Shown here in pieces: positions 1-8,684 of a DNA stretch of 64,000 nucleotides. The first letter of the stretch is position 1. Each line of letters begins with the position of its first letter. Below the pieces are notes generated by a model. That model did no database searches. It was not told where the DNA came from and saw only the letters and a program-made list of their open reading frames with translations. The position numbers and the translations under genes are program-made. The DNA is from Nocardia jejuensis NBRC 103114 (GTDB taxonomy: Bacteria; Actinomycetota; Actinomycetes; Mycobacteriales; Mycobacteriaceae), in NCBI RefSeq assembly GCF_001613145.1, contig NZ_BDBU01000006.1, positions 1-64,000 of the forward strand, in the 5' to 3' direction.

Positions 1-204
1 GTGTTCCTTGGCGGCGAGCACGGCCTGGCGCGCCGGACCCCGGTACGGGGCCAGCGCCCAGCACGGCACTCCGGGAGCGGCGCGCGGTCGGATCCGGATC
101 GGCGGGCCGCACAGCGCCTCGGCACACCGTGCGCACCAAGCGGTTCCGGCCGCCCCGCACCCGCCGCAGTCGCGCGGCAGGATCAGATCCAGTAACTCCC
201 CCAT
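1..204 (-). CDS. ComF family protein, N-terminal part (runs off the left edge)
   Basis: Translating the minus strand from the ATG at 204 gives an open frame to the window edge (68 residues). It begins with the hydrophobic LLDLILP stretch and then a CxxC...CxxC double zinc ribbon (DCGGCGAAG, WCARCAEAL), typical of ComF-type phosphoribosyltransferase-like proteins. These are linked to DNA uptake in competent bacteria; their role in actinobacteria is unknown. The catalytic PRTase domain lies outside the window. The gene starts 17 nt after the lpqB stop and is probably the last gene of the tmk-mtrA-mtrB-lpqB transcript, as in mycobacteria. Confidence 0.85.
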   Translation of the reverse strand, partial: MGELLDLILPRDCGGCGAAGTAWCARCAEALCGPPIRIRPRAAPGVPCWALAPYRGPARQAVLAAKEH

Positions 205-221
205 GCCGGGCAAGTGTGCGC

Positions 222-2042
222 CTAGCCCGGCGTCACCGGTACCGCGTTGGCCCCCAGACCCGGAACTTCGCGCCAGTAGAACTCGCCGCCCTCGGGATTG
301 CGGGTCAGCTCCAGCACGGCCCGTGAATCAGCGACGTACTCGTGATCGGGCGCGGAACTGACCACCCGCACCGGCGGCGTCAGGTTCTGGGCCGATTGCG
401 GCTGGAAACCGGAGCCGTCCACCACCACCGAGGCGATCGGATCGACATTGCCCTCGCGGGTGATGATGACCTTCTCGTCGGTCTGCCAGTCGATCGACAC
501 CGCGTTGGTGCTCAGCCCCACGGCCAGCGGCAGCGGCGAGGTCAGCGAATACTTGCCGCCCGGCTGCGGCGTCACCACCGCGACGTACACCTTGCCGTTG
601 GCGACCAGGGCCGCGCGCGCACCGGAGGGCGAGATGCGCAGTTCGGTGATCGGCCCGCGCGGGGTGTTCGAATTGGCCGCCGCCGCGGTCAATTCGGAGA
701 CGTCCACGTCCTGCAGCGAGACATTGCCGGTGGCCCGGTCGTGCACGGCCCGGATCACCCGGTCACCGTCCATCACCGTCCACGCGGACGCGCCGTCGGC
801 CGGCCAGGACGGGCGGGTGAAGGTGTTTCCCGTCGCGACCGGAAATCCCTGCCCGTCGTAGGTGCCGATGATGAGCGTGCGTTCGGGTTCCGGTTCGGGC
901 CGACCGGATTTGGCGACCGCGGCGACCAGCGTGCCGTCCGGGGACAACGCCACCGACTGCAGGGTGTGCGTGGAGCCGAAGAAGCCCGGCGCCGCGGTGA
1001 TCCCGCCCTCGGTGACCGCGACCAGCGAACCGTCCCGGACCGCGTGCAGCCCGGTCCGGTTGCGCGCGATGGCATCCGGGCTCATGGACTCGACGTCGGC
1101 GCGGTTCCAGCCGGTGGCCGCGTAGCGGTCGTCGAGTGGTCGTCCGTCGCCCAGCAGCACGTACGGCCCGAGGATGTCCGCGCCCGACAGGGTCAGCACC
1201 ACCTGGGTGGCGAGCAGTTCCCTGGTCTTCGGGTCCAGCGTCGAGGCGCCGGCGAAGTCGATCTGCACGCCGCCGGTTCCGACGCCGACACCGTCGGTCT
1301 CGCCGTTGATCTTGGTGATCGGCCCGCGCAGCGTGACCTGACCCGAGAGCGGATTGCGCAGGGCCGGTGCGAGCGCCGCCTGCGTTCCCTCGGCGAGCAT
1401 GCCCAGCAGTTTCTGCGGGAGCTGCTCCTTGCGCGCGGAGATCCAGCGCAGGTCCGGAACCATCGCCGTGCCCGCCAGATTGGGGAAGAACAGCGAGTAC
1501 CGCTTGTAGGACTTGTTGAACGCGCTCTGATCCACGATCACGCCGGACGGGAGGTCGTCGATGCGCCACTGCCCGTCGACCTTGATCATTTCGACCTTGT
1601 TCTCCAGGGTGCCCTCACTGGCCCGGTACGAGCCGTCCGCGGCGAGCTCGCCGACCTTGCGCGCCCGGATGACATAGGTGGCGGTGTCGGAGGTCCGGGT
1701 CTCGCGCAGGGTGTCGGGCCGCTCCACGATGGTGGTGCCCGCCGCGTCGTCCCAGCGCACATTGGCTGCCGGAGACAGGAATTGGCGACCGGCCTGATGC
1801 CGGTTGGTGGGATCGGAGGTGGCCTGGAAGAAATCCTGCAGCAGCTGTTCGGGCTCGCGCCCGGCGATCGGCGGGTTGGGACCGGCGTCGGCGGGCTGCC
1901 GCTCCAGCGTGCCGAGCGCCTGCGGGGCGGAGGAGTCCGGCAGGCTGGCGCACGCTGTGAGACCCAGTACGCAGGCCACGGCCACCAGTGCCCGCACCGG
2001 GCCCAGCAGTGCGGGAGAGCGACGCGCAGACCGCATCCTCAT
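222..2042 (-). CDS. lpqB: Lipoprotein LpqB (MtrB-associated)
   Basis: This 606-residue lipoprotein has an Arg-rich n-region, a hydrophobic stretch and a lipobox LTAC with the acylated Cys at about residue 31. A GerMN-like region and a beta-propeller-like (Gmad1) C-terminal half follow, the LpqB architecture. In mycobacteria LpqB sits outside the membrane, interacts with the sensor kinase MtrB and tunes MtrA phosphorylation, affecting division and envelope homeostasis. The start overlaps the mtrB stop by 4 nt (ATGA), so the two are translationally coupled. Length and position match the family, and nothing appears damaged. Confidence 0.95.
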   Translation of the reverse strand: MRMRSARRSPALLGPVRALVAVACVLGLTACASLPDSSAPQALGTLERQPADAGPNPPIAGREPEQLLQDFFQATSDPTNRHQAGRQFLSPAANVRWDDAAGTTIVERPDTLRETRTSDTATYVIRARKVGELAADGSYRASEGTLENKVEMIKVDGQWRIDDLPSGVIVDQSAFNKSYKRYSLFFPNLAGTAMVPDLRWISARKEQLPQKLLGMLAEGTQAALAPALRNPLSGQVTLRGPITKINGETDGVGVGTGGVQIDFAGASTLDPKTRELLATQVVLTLSGADILGPYVLLGDGRPLDDRYAATGWNRADVESMSPDAIARNRTGLHAVRDGSLVAVTEGGITAAPGFFGSTHTLQSVALSPDGTLVAAVAKSGRPEPEPERTLIIGTYDGQGFPVATGNTFTRPSWPADGASAWTVMDGDRVIRAVHDRATGNVSLQDVDVSELTAAAANSNTPRGPITELRISPSGARAALVANGKVYVAVVTPQPGGKYSLTSPLPLAVGLSTNAVSIDWQTDEKVIITREGNVDPIASVVVDGSGFQPQSAQNLTPPVRVVSSAPDHEYVADSRAVLELTRNPEGGEFYWREVPGLGANAVPVTPG

Positions 2043-4027
2043 GCCTTCCCGTCCTCGCCGCCGGGCGGTGGCGCCGCTTCCGTGAGCAGAGGATCGTCGA
2101 GCGTGCCCTGGCGGGGATCGCCGTTGGTGGACCGCGTGCGCGAATCGGCGTCGCCCGGGTCGAGATCATCCAGGGCCAGATCGTCCAGGGTGGGATCGTC
2201 CAGGGTGGGATCGTCCAGCGCGGAATCATCGAGCGCGGAATCGTCCAGCGCGGAATCGTCCAGCGCATCGTCCGGCTCGGAATCGGGCGCGGCGGAACCG
2301 GACCGGGCGAGGATCGCGCCGCTCGGGAACTCGACCAGCACCGCTTCCACGATTCCCGATTCGGAATCGGGCGTGGCGCCCCCGGATTCGCCCACGTCCA
2401 GTGCGAGCTGTTCGACCACCGGGCGCTGCTGCTTGGGCGGTTCCAGCGGCAGCGGGCTGAGCCCGAGCTTGCGCCCGCGCACCAGCGGCAGGGTCAGGCG
2501 GAAGCACGCGCCCACCCCGATCTCGCCCCAGGCTTCGAGTTTGCCCTCGTGCAGATTGGCGTCCTCGACGCTGATCGACAGGCCGAGGCCGGTGCCGCCG
2601 GAGCGCCGCATGCGCGAGGGGTCCGAGCGCCAGAACCGGTTGAAGACCAGCTTCTCCTCGCCGGGCCGCAGGCCGACGCCCTGATCGCGGACCACGATGG
2701 CGACCGCGTTGGCGTCCCCGTCGCCGCGCATGCGCATGAGGACCGGCTTGCCCTCGCTGTGATCGATGGCGTTGGCCAGCAGGTTTCGCAGCACGCGTTC
2801 GACGCGGCGCGGATCCACCTCGGCGACAAGGGGTTCCTCGGGCATGTCCACCACCAGCTCGACGCCCGACTCCTTGGCCAGGTGCCGCACGGTGGAGACC
2901 GCGGCCCGCGCGCACATGCGCACGTCCAGCGATTCCACCTGCAGTTCCGCGACACCCGCGTCGTGCCGGGAGATTTCGAGCAGATCGTTGAGCAGGCCCT
3001 CGAAGCGATCGAGCTCGTTGACGAGCAGTTCGGCCGAGCGCGCCAGCGCCGGATCCAGATCGTCGCTGGATCCGTGGATGAGGTCGGCGGCCATGCGCAC
3101 CGTGGTCAGCGGGGTGCGTAGTTCGTGGCTGACGTCGGAGGTGAAGCGGCGCTGCAGGTTTCCGAACTCTTCGAGCTGGGTGATCTGATTCGAGAGGCTC
3201 TCGGCCATCTCGTTGAACGACATGGCCAGCCTGGCCATGTCGTCCTCACCGCGCACGAGCATCCGCTCTTTGAGTCGTCCGTCGGCGAAGCGGCTCGCGA
3301 TGCGGGCGGCGGATCGGATGGGCAGCACCACCTGTCGCGTCACCAGCGCGGTGATCGCGGCGAGCAGCACCAGCAGCACGATGCCGCCGATGAGCATGGT
3401 GCCGCGCATGAGCGAGAGGCTGCGCTGCTCGTTGGTGAGCGGGAAGATCAGATAGATCTCGAGCGTGGGGATATCGGCCGCGGGAGAACCGATGATGAGC
3501 GCGGAGCCGCGATAGCCGTCCGGATCGGAGACCGTCGCGAACTGATAGCTCACCTGCCGCTCCTGCACGAAATGCCGGAGCTCCGCGGGGATTTCCTGGA
3601 TCGGGCCGGCGTTGAGCTCGGCCTGGGAGTCCCCGGTCATGGCCAGCGCGGAGTCGTAACTGCCTGCCGCGCCGCCCGATTGGGAGCCGCCGCCCCCGGC
3701 CAGGGCGCGGCGGGCATCCTCCAATCGGGCGAGCTGGGTGCTCGAATCGTGAACACCCGTCAGCGTGCTCTGCACCGTGTTGCGCGCACGGCTCATCTCC
3801 TCGACGGCCGCGTTGATCTTCGCGTCCAACAACCTGTCGGTGATCTGGGACGTGAGCACGACTCCGAGAATCGTGATCACGATCAGCGACAGGGTGAGGG
3901 TGGACACGACGACGCGCAACTGCAGCGAACGCCGCCATACGTGGCCCAGTTGTTCGCCGATATTGCGAAACCAGGCCACCGTAACTGCCAGTAACCGCTG
4001 GACGCGGTTTCTGGAGCCAGCGATCAC
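2039..4027 (-). CDS. mtrB: Sensor histidine kinase MtrB
   Basis: This 662-residue membrane kinase has TM1 at about 38-60, an extracytoplasmic sensor domain at about 61-208 and TM2 at about 209-229. A HAMP region follows, then a HisKA box with the phospho-acceptor in SHELRTPL (His301), and a HATPase domain with the N and G boxes ([17 protein letters not shown]). It phosphorylates MtrA. The protein is about 95 residues longer than M. tuberculosis MtrB. The extra part is an acidic tail after the kinase core (about residue 540 on) and contains seven tandem (A/T)LDD(S/P/L) pentapeptides. It overlaps mtrA and lpqB by 4 nt each. Confidence 0.96.
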   Translation of the reverse strand: MIAGSRNRVQRLLAVTVAWFRNIGEQLGHVWRRSLQLRVVVSTLTLSLIVITILGVVLTSQITDRLLDAKINAAVEEMSRARNTVQSTLTGVHDSSTQLARLEDARRALAGGGGSQSGGAAGSYDSALAMTGDSQAELNAGPIQEIPAELRHFVQERQVSYQFATVSDPDGYRGSALIIGSPAADIPTLEIYLIFPLTNEQRSLSLMRGTMLIGGIVLLVLLAAITALVTRQVVLPIRSAARIASRFADGRLKERMLVRGEDDMARLAMSFNEMAESLSNQITQLEEFGNLQRRFTSDVSHELRTPLTTVRMAADLIHGSSDDLDPALARSAELLVNELDRFEGLLNDLLEISRHDAGVAELQVESLDVRMCARAAVSTVRHLAKESGVELVVDMPEEPLVAEVDPRRVERVLRNLLANAIDHSEGKPVLMRMRGDGDANAVAIVVRDQGVGLRPGEEKLVFNRFWRSDPSRMRRSGGTGLGLSISVEDANLHEGKLEAWGEIGVGACFRLTLPLVRGRKLGLSPLPLEPPKQQRPVVEQLALDVGESGGATPDSESGIVEAVLVEFPSGAILARSGSAAPDSEPDDALDDSALDDSALDDSALDDPTLDDPTLDDLALDDLDPGDADSRTRSTNGDPRQGTLDDPLLTEAAPPPGGEDGKA
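2162..2266 (-). repeat. Seven 15-bp tandem repeats in the 3' end of mtrB
   Basis: Seven contiguous 15-bp units begin at 2162, 2177, 2192, 2207, 2222, 2237 and 2252. On the plus strand they follow the pattern (ggaatcgtccagcgc)n with a few substitutions. Each codes on the minus strand for a pentapeptide [20 protein letters not shown] or ALDDL. The repeats keep the reading frame and form part of the acidic C-terminal tail of MtrB. Copy number is likely to vary between strains by slippage. Confidence 0.95.
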
Positions 4028-4701
4028 GGCGGTCCGGCCTTGTAGCCCACACCTCGAACGGTCAGCACGATCTCAGGATTTTCCGGATCCTTCTCGACCT
4101 TGGCGCGCAACCGCTGGACGTGCACGTTGACCAGGCGGGTATCGGCGGCATGCCGGTAGCCCCAGACCTGTTCGAGCAACACCTCGCGGGTGAACACCTG
4201 GCGCGGCTTGCGAGCCAGCGCCACCAGCAGATCGAACTCCAAGGGAGTCAAGGAGATCTGCGTTCCGCCGCGAGTCACCTTGTGCGCGGGCACATCGATG
4301 ACGATGTCCGCGATGGACAGCAGTTCCTGTGGCTCCTCTTCCGTGCGGCGCAGGCGGGCCCGCACCCGGGCGACGAGTTCTTTCGGTTTGAACGGCTTGA
4401 CGATGTAATCGTCAGCTCCCGACTCCAAACCCAGGACGACGTCGACCGTATCGGTCTTCGCCGTCAGCATCACGATGGGCACACCCGAATCTGCCCGCAG
4501 CACTCGGCATACATCGATGCCGTTCATGCCGGGCAGCATGAGATCGAGCAATACGAGGTCCGGGCGTAAATCCCGGACCGCGCTCAGCGCCTGCGTGCCG
4601 TCACCGACAACATGGGGATCGAATCCCTCACCGCGCAAGACGATCGTTAACATCTCCGCGAGAGCCATATCGTCGTCGACGACCAGAATCTTCGGCTTCA
4701 T
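4024..4701 (-). CDS. mtrA: Response regulator MtrA
   Basis: This OmpR/PhoB-type regulator has 225 residues from the chosen ATG. The receiver domain holds acidic residues VVDDD at about 8-12, phospho-Asp53 (LLDLMLPG), the T of LTAKTD and the K of VKPF. A winged-helix DNA-binding domain ends in [11 protein letters not shown]. It is nearly identical to mycobacterial MtrA, which controls dnaA, cell-wall hydrolases and division genes. The frame is open 24 codons further upstream, but that extension is not conserved. [10 protein letters not shown] is the natural start and leaves 78 nt to the tmk stop. The stop overlaps mtrB by 4 nt. Confidence 0.97.
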   Translation of the reverse strand: MKPKILVVDDDMALAEMLTIVLRGEGFDPHVVGDGTQALSAVRDLRPDLVLLDLMLPGMNGIDVCRVLRADSGVPIVMLTAKTDTVDVVLGLESGADDYIVKPFKPKELVARVRARLRRTEEEPQELLSIADIVIDVPAHKVTRGGTQISLTPLEFDLLVALARKPRQVFTREVLLEQVWGYRHAADTRLVNVHVQRLRAKVEKDPENPEIVLTVRGVGYKAGPP

Positions 4702-4779
4702 AAGAACTAGTTTGTCACCTCTCGCACTCAGATTCGGCCGCCACGCCAAGACTCGTGACCTGTCCGCGCACATCCAACC

Positions 4780-5430
4780 TTATCCAGCAACAATTTCCGC
4801 GAGGCGCGCAACGAGTGTTGCCGGATCGTCACCGCTCCGATGCACCCACCACGTACTGTGCCAGTTGATTTCGGCGAGTTCACGATAGACGTTTCCGGTC
4901 CGCCGTTGCAGCCCTCCGTCTTTCTCGTAGGCGTCCAGGGCTCGGGTGTGGTCCGCCTCGCCGCGCAGCCGGGCGCGTTCCTCGGCCACCGCGACCGGGA
5001 CATCCAGCAAAATCTGGACATTCGGGGCAGGCAGTGCGAAGCGTTCGAACTCCAATTCCGCGACCCAGGACACGATTTCGCCGCGCGCGTCCTGCTCCAG
5101 CCGAGCGGCGGAATAGGCGGCATTGGACGCGACGTAGCGGTCCAGTAGCACGATGTCGTTGTCCGCCAGCAGTTTCGAGAGTTCGTCGCGCGCGTCGGCA
5201 CGATCGAGCGCGAACAGCAGCGCCATGGCGTTCACCGAGGCGGCGAGATCGCCGTGCGCGCCGCGCAGGGCCTCGGCCGCGAGATCCGCGTGCACCGAGA
5301 CGCCGTAGCGCGGGAACGCGAGCGTCGCGACACGCAGTCCGCGGGCTCGCAGACCGGCCAGGACGGCGTCGGTCAGCGTGCGTTTACCCGCACCGTCGAG
5401 CCCTTCCACCGGAACCAGTACGCCCACCAT
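4780..5430 (-). CDS. tmk: Thymidylate kinase (dTMP kinase)
   Basis: This protein of about 216 residues phosphorylates dTMP to dTDP with ATP. The P-loop EGLDGAGKRT lies at residues 9-18. The LDRY motif and the ASNAAYSAAR stretch match the unusual mycobacterial-type Tmk, which carries KRT in the P-loop instead of the common K(S/T)T. The frame extends 17 codons upstream, but the ATG at 5430 gives the family N-terminus MVGVLVPVEG. It is the first gene of the tmk-mtrA-mtrB-lpqB unit and is divergent from the phosphodiesterase gene on its other side. Confidence 0.94.
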   Translation of the reverse strand: MVGVLVPVEGLDGAGKRTLTDAVLAGLRARGLRVATLAFPRYGVSVHADLAAEALRGAHGDLAASVNAMALLFALDRADARDELSKLLADNDIVLLDRYVASNAAYSAARLEQDARGEIVSWVAELEFERFALPAPNVQILLDVPVAVAEERARLRGEADHTRALDAYEKDGGLQRRTGNVYRELAEINWHSTWWVHRSGDDPATLVARLAEIVAG

Positions 5431-5582
5431 GATGGCGAGCGTACCTAATGACCTGCGGTATTGACCGGCGTGGGCAGACATGACGCCGCCCCACCGCCCG
5501 CTCCGGGACCACCGAAGCGCGGTCTCCTGTTTGCCATTAGGTTGCTATAGTCCGCCACATGACTGTCGGAGATGATAAATCA

Positions 5583-6656
5583 ATGCAGTTCACGCGGGTT
5601 TTCGTGGGTGTCGGAGTGGCGGTTGCGGTTCTCGGATCGGCCGCCTGCGCGAGCGCTCCCGAGCAGGGTTCGACACCCACCACCACCGCGATCGCGAATC
5701 CGCACCGAGCCTTCGATCTGCAGGCGCATCGCGGCGGGCGCGGCATGACCGTGGAGGAGTCGCTGCCCGGCTTCGCCAAGGCCATCGAACTCGGCGTCTC
5801 CACCCTGGAACTCGATATCGTCCTGACCAGGGACAGAGTGCCGCTCGTCTGGCACGATCCGAGCATCCAGGCCGAGAAGTGCGCCGATACCGCGCCGGCG
5901 ACGCCCGAGGATCCGCTGTTCCCGTACGTCGGAAGGCTCGCACACGATCTGGACTACGCCCAGATCCGGACGCTGGACTGCGGCATGAAACTGGCCGGTT
6001 TCCCCGAGGCGCAGGAGCTCCCCGGAAACAAGATCGCGACGCTGCCGGAGGTCTTCGCTCTGGCGAAGAGCTATCCGGGGGCGTTCGAGACGCTGCGCTA
6101 CAACATCGAAACCAAGATCGAGGCCGCGAAGCCCGAACAGTCCGCGACCCCGGCCGAATTCGTCGACGTCATCCTCGGGGTGGTCGACAAAGCCGGAGCG
6201 ACCGACCGGGTGGCGATCCAGAGTTTCGATTGGCGCAGTCTGCCTTTGGTGAAGGCGAAGGATTCCAGCATCAGCACCGTCGCCCTCTACGACGATTCCA
6301 CCTTCAAGACCGACAGTCCATGGCTCGGCCCGATTCACTACCCGGACTACGCCGACAACGCCCTGGGCGCGATAAAAACCCTCGGCGCGGATATCGCCTC
6401 CCCGAGTTACGTGAATCCGTGGGACAGCGAAGCCAAGGCCGGTGACGCCGACTTCACGCTCACCACCACGGTCGAATACGTGTCGAAGGCACACGAACTC
6501 GGCCTGAAGGTGATTCCGTGGACGGTCAACGACAAGTCCACCATCGCCCTGGTGCTGGATCAGGGCGTGGACGGCATCATCACCGATTACCCGAACCGGG
6601 CGCGTGAGGTGATGCGGGAGAAGGGTTATCCCCTGCCGCCCGCGTTCCGCCGGTGA
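5583..6656 (+). CDS. Glycerophosphodiester phosphodiesterase family lipoprotein
   Basis: This secreted lipoprotein has the lipobox GSAAC about 22 residues from the ATG at 5583, followed by a TIM-barrel GDPD domain. Visible catalytic elements are the HRGGRG loop, the E.S...F..A helix, ELDIVLTRD with the metal-binding E/D pair, WHD, and PWTVND near the C-terminus. It should hydrolyse glycerophosphodiesters to glycerol-3-phosphate outside the membrane. The start is ambiguous. ATG 5559 is preceded by a TATAGT -10-like box ending 7 nt upstream, which would allow leaderless translation. ATG 5583 has GGAG 11 nt upstream and gives the better signal peptide. The gene is not in the equivalent mycobacterial locus. 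Confidence 0.88.
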   Translation: MQFTRVFVGVGVAVAVLGSAACASAPEQGSTPTTTAIANPHRAFDLQAHRGGRGMTVEESLPGFAKAIELGVSTLELDIVLTRDRVPLVWHDPSIQAEKCADTAPATPEDPLFPYVGRLAHDLDYAQIRTLDCGMKLAGFPEAQELPGNKIATLPEVFALAKSYPGAFETLRYNIETKIEAAKPEQSATPAEFVDVILGVVDKAGATDRVAIQSFDWRSLPLVKAKDSSISTVALYDDSTFKTDSPWLGPIHYPDYADNALGAIKTLGADIASPSYVNPWDSEAKAGDADFTLTTTVEYVSKAHELGLKVIPWTVNDKSTIALVLDQGVDGIITDYPNRAREVMREKGYPLPPAFRR

Positions 6657-6925
6657 GCCGGGCCGCCGACCAGCCACGTCGCCCGCACCCGGGTCGGTCG
6701 TGTCCGAACAACGACTCCACACGGTCCGGTCGCGGCAGCGGCCGGACCGCCCGCGCCTTCCGGCTGAACCATTTACTTCCTTCATGGGCGAATATCCGCC
6801 CGAAAAATGATCTCCAAATCCGAAACGCGACCGGTTCACACCTTGTATGGTGCGACCACTCCCCCTGCAAGGAGAGCACCCGCTCCACCCCTTTCCGGAC
6901 GCTACGTTTCGAACAGGATTTCGTC

Positions 6926-7219
6926 ATGCCGAAAACCACTGTTACACGCCGGCTCTCGCGCACAGCCGTGGCCGGTTTCGCCGTCGCCGCCGCCATCGCG
7001 GCCGGTGGCACCGCAACCGCCGCCCCGGTGACCCTCGAGCCGGCCCCCGTCGCCGACGCCGCCCCTCAGGCCAACGCCAACTCCGGTTCCGGCGGCTCGG
7101 GCTCCTCGAGCTCCAACTCCGCGGGCACCGGCTCCTCCGCCAGCCAGCTGATCCAGATCGCCATCTGCACGATCCAGGGCGGCAAGTGGATCCCGATCCT
7201 GGACATCTGCATCAAGTAG
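6926..7219 (+). CDS. Small secreted protein of unknown function
   Basis: The product has 97 residues. The ATG is preceded by AGGA 7 nt upstream. It has a basic n-region (PKTTVTRRLSR), a hydrophobic Ala-rich core and a likely signal-peptidase site after TATAA. A Gly/Ser/Asn-rich linker follows. A short hydrophobic C-terminal segment contains two cysteines (ICTIQGGKW, LDICIK), which could form one disulfide after export. I do not recognise a family. The frame extends far upstream without a sensible start. A very strong terminator follows 21 nt after the stop, supporting an independent, perhaps highly expressed, transcript. Confidence 0.75.
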   Translation: MPKTTVTRRLSRTAVAGFAVAAAIAAGGTATAAPVTLEPAPVADAAPQANANSGSGGSGSSSSNSAGTGSSASQLIQIAICTIQGGKWIPILDICIK

Positions 7220-7240
7220 GGCCTCCCCTCGGCCCACCAC

Positions 7241-7280
7241 GCCGGTGCCCGCTGATCCGAACAGATCAGCGGGCACCGGC
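7241..7280 (+). terminator. Strong hairpin terminator after the small secreted protein
   Basis: The arms 7241-7257 and 7264-7280 form a perfect 17-bp stem with a 6-nt loop, followed by ATTTTC. It lies 21 nt after the stop at 7219 and just before the convergent gene ending at 7304, so it probably stops transcription from both sides. Confidence 0.88.
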
Positions 7281-7303
7281 ATTTTCAGTGTCCGGAACGA
7301 TAT

Positions 7304-8551
7304 TCAAGCCTTCCCGCCCTCGACAGCCGACGGGAACGCATCCGAGTCACCCGGCGTCCATCGCTCCAGCACGGCTCGTGCGAACAATTGGGTCGCGGGG
7401 TGCCGGCGCTCGCCGGATGCGACGGTGTTCGACGGTGCCATCCGCAGACAGCGCAGGACCCTGATCAAGTCCGGAATCCAATACATCACATCGCGACCGG
7501 TGCTGATCATGCGGCCGTCCGGGTAGTGTCCCAGGGCATCGAAATACGGAGCGGCCGTCTCCGCGGCATCGCCGGTATCGGTGGCCGACGCCAGCATGAA
7601 CAGCACCGCTGCGTCACGCTCGACCAGCGCGCTGGGAGCCGATTCCGGAACCCATTCGGCGATATACCACCACAGCGCTTCGGGCTCGACGAGCATCCGA
7701 AACCCGGACTCCGACAGCATCAACCGATCTCCCACACGCTCGAGAATCCCGAGTTTCTCAGCAGTGCACCGTAGTTCGGTCACCGGAAACGGCTCACCAT
7801 CCGCCGAAGACCAAAATGTCTCCAGTTTCAATTCGTTCAGAAGTGACCGGCTCTTGTCGGGCGGCAGAGCTTCCGCCCCGAGCATGATCACCCCGTCGGT
7901 CCCGACGAGTTCGATGAGACACAGGTACGGCCACATGGCGTCGGTGGCGACGGCGTCGCTCACCCGCACACGCTGTCCGATCATCGCCTGGCTCATCACA
8001 TTCAGCAGCCGCCGCCGAACAGCCCCATCCGCCAACGTGTCCACAGCGCGTGCCAGCGCATCAGGCAGTCGATCGCGATCGAACTCCGGCTTCCGATCAG
8101 CCCCCTGCCCGAACCCCATCAACTCGAGATTCAACGCTTCGATATCCGCGCTCCGCGGCCCGCCGACACACAGGGCTCGCGGCGCGGCCTCTCCGTGCTC
8201 CTCGATCCCCTCGAGCCGAATCACCCGCTGCCACTGCTCGACCCGCCCATACCGGTGCCGCAACTCATCCCCGACCCCGACGAGCGCTTCAGCAATCCGC
8301 ACTCGATCCCCAGGAACCCCGGCCGCCCTCTCGCGAACTTCGAGTGGACACAGATACTGTTCGGTGCCCGACCCGATCTTCCCGAACCGATACCGCTGCT
8401 TGTCTTTCCAGCCGAAAGACACCTGTAGCACTTCGTGCAGGTCATCGAGAAACAGATCCGAGGCAACCTCGAGCTCACGCCAGGCCCGCCCGCTGCTTTT
8501 CACGGATTCGACTCGCACCCGATAGGTGAGTGCCTTCGCGCATGACCGCAT
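7304..8551 (-). CDS. Plasmid pRiA4b ORF-3 family protein
   Basis: This 415-residue protein begins with YRVRVESV...WRELEVASDLFLDDLHEVLQ, then FGW and YRFG. This is the diagnostic N-terminal domain of the pRiA4b ORF-3 family. The family is widespread, often near mobile or accessory genes, and has no established biochemical role. The remaining roughly 270 residues show no motif I recognise. It lies between ahcY and the secreted-protein gene, inside a stretch that is ahcY-tmk in mycobacteria, so it is probably an acquired or lineage-specific insert. No clear Shine-Dalgarno sequence precedes the ATG at 8551. Confidence 0.82.
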   Translation of the reverse strand: MRSCAKALTYRVRVESVKSSGRAWRELEVASDLFLDDLHEVLQVSFGWKDKQRYRFGKIGSGTEQYLCPLEVRERAAGVPGDRVRIAEALVGVGDELRHRYGRVEQWQRVIRLEGIEEHGEAAPRALCVGGPRSADIEALNLELMGFGQGADRKPEFDRDRLPDALARAVDTLADGAVRRRLLNVMSQAMIGQRVRVSDAVATDAMWPYLCLIELVGTDGVIMLGAEALPPDKSRSLLNELKLETFWSSADGEPFPVTELRCTAEKLGILERVGDRLMLSESGFRMLVEPEALWWYIAEWVPESAPSALVERDAAVLFMLASATDTGDAAETAAPYFDALGHYPDGRMISTGRDVMYWIPDLIRVLRCLRMAPSNTVASGERRHPATQLFARAVLERWTPGDSDAFPSAVEGGKA

Positions 8552-8620
8552 GACGGAAGGCTAGTCGCCCGAGCGTGCGGCGAAGCGCGGTTGTACGGTC
8601 GATCGGATTCACCCCTAGCA

Positions 8621-8660
8621 CACGATCGGGCCGGTCGCAGCTGCGACCGGCCCGATCGTG
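8621..8660 (-). terminator. Perfect 40-bp palindrome downstream of ahcY
   Basis: The two 20-nt halves, 8621-8640 and 8641-8660, are exact reverse complements with no spacer. They give a stem of about 18 bp with a tight loop. It lies 25 nt after the ahcY stop and 70 nt upstream of the start of the pRiA4b-like gene. There is no U-tract on the minus strand, so it would be the tail-less actinobacterial type. It could also act as a palindromic protein-binding site. Confidence 0.75.
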
Positions 8661-8684
8661 GGTGCTGGCGGGTGGTTCGAAACC

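Noticed and set aside
342..2684. 780-codon plus-strand frame opposite lpqB and mtrB
   Set aside because: It is antisense to two clearly recognised genes. It is His/Arg/Gly-rich with no domain, a usual artefact of high G+C DNA.
4702..4773. N-terminal extension of MtrA to 4773
   Set aside because: The extra 24 residues are absent from MtrA proteins, and the family start [10 protein letters not shown] fits exactly.
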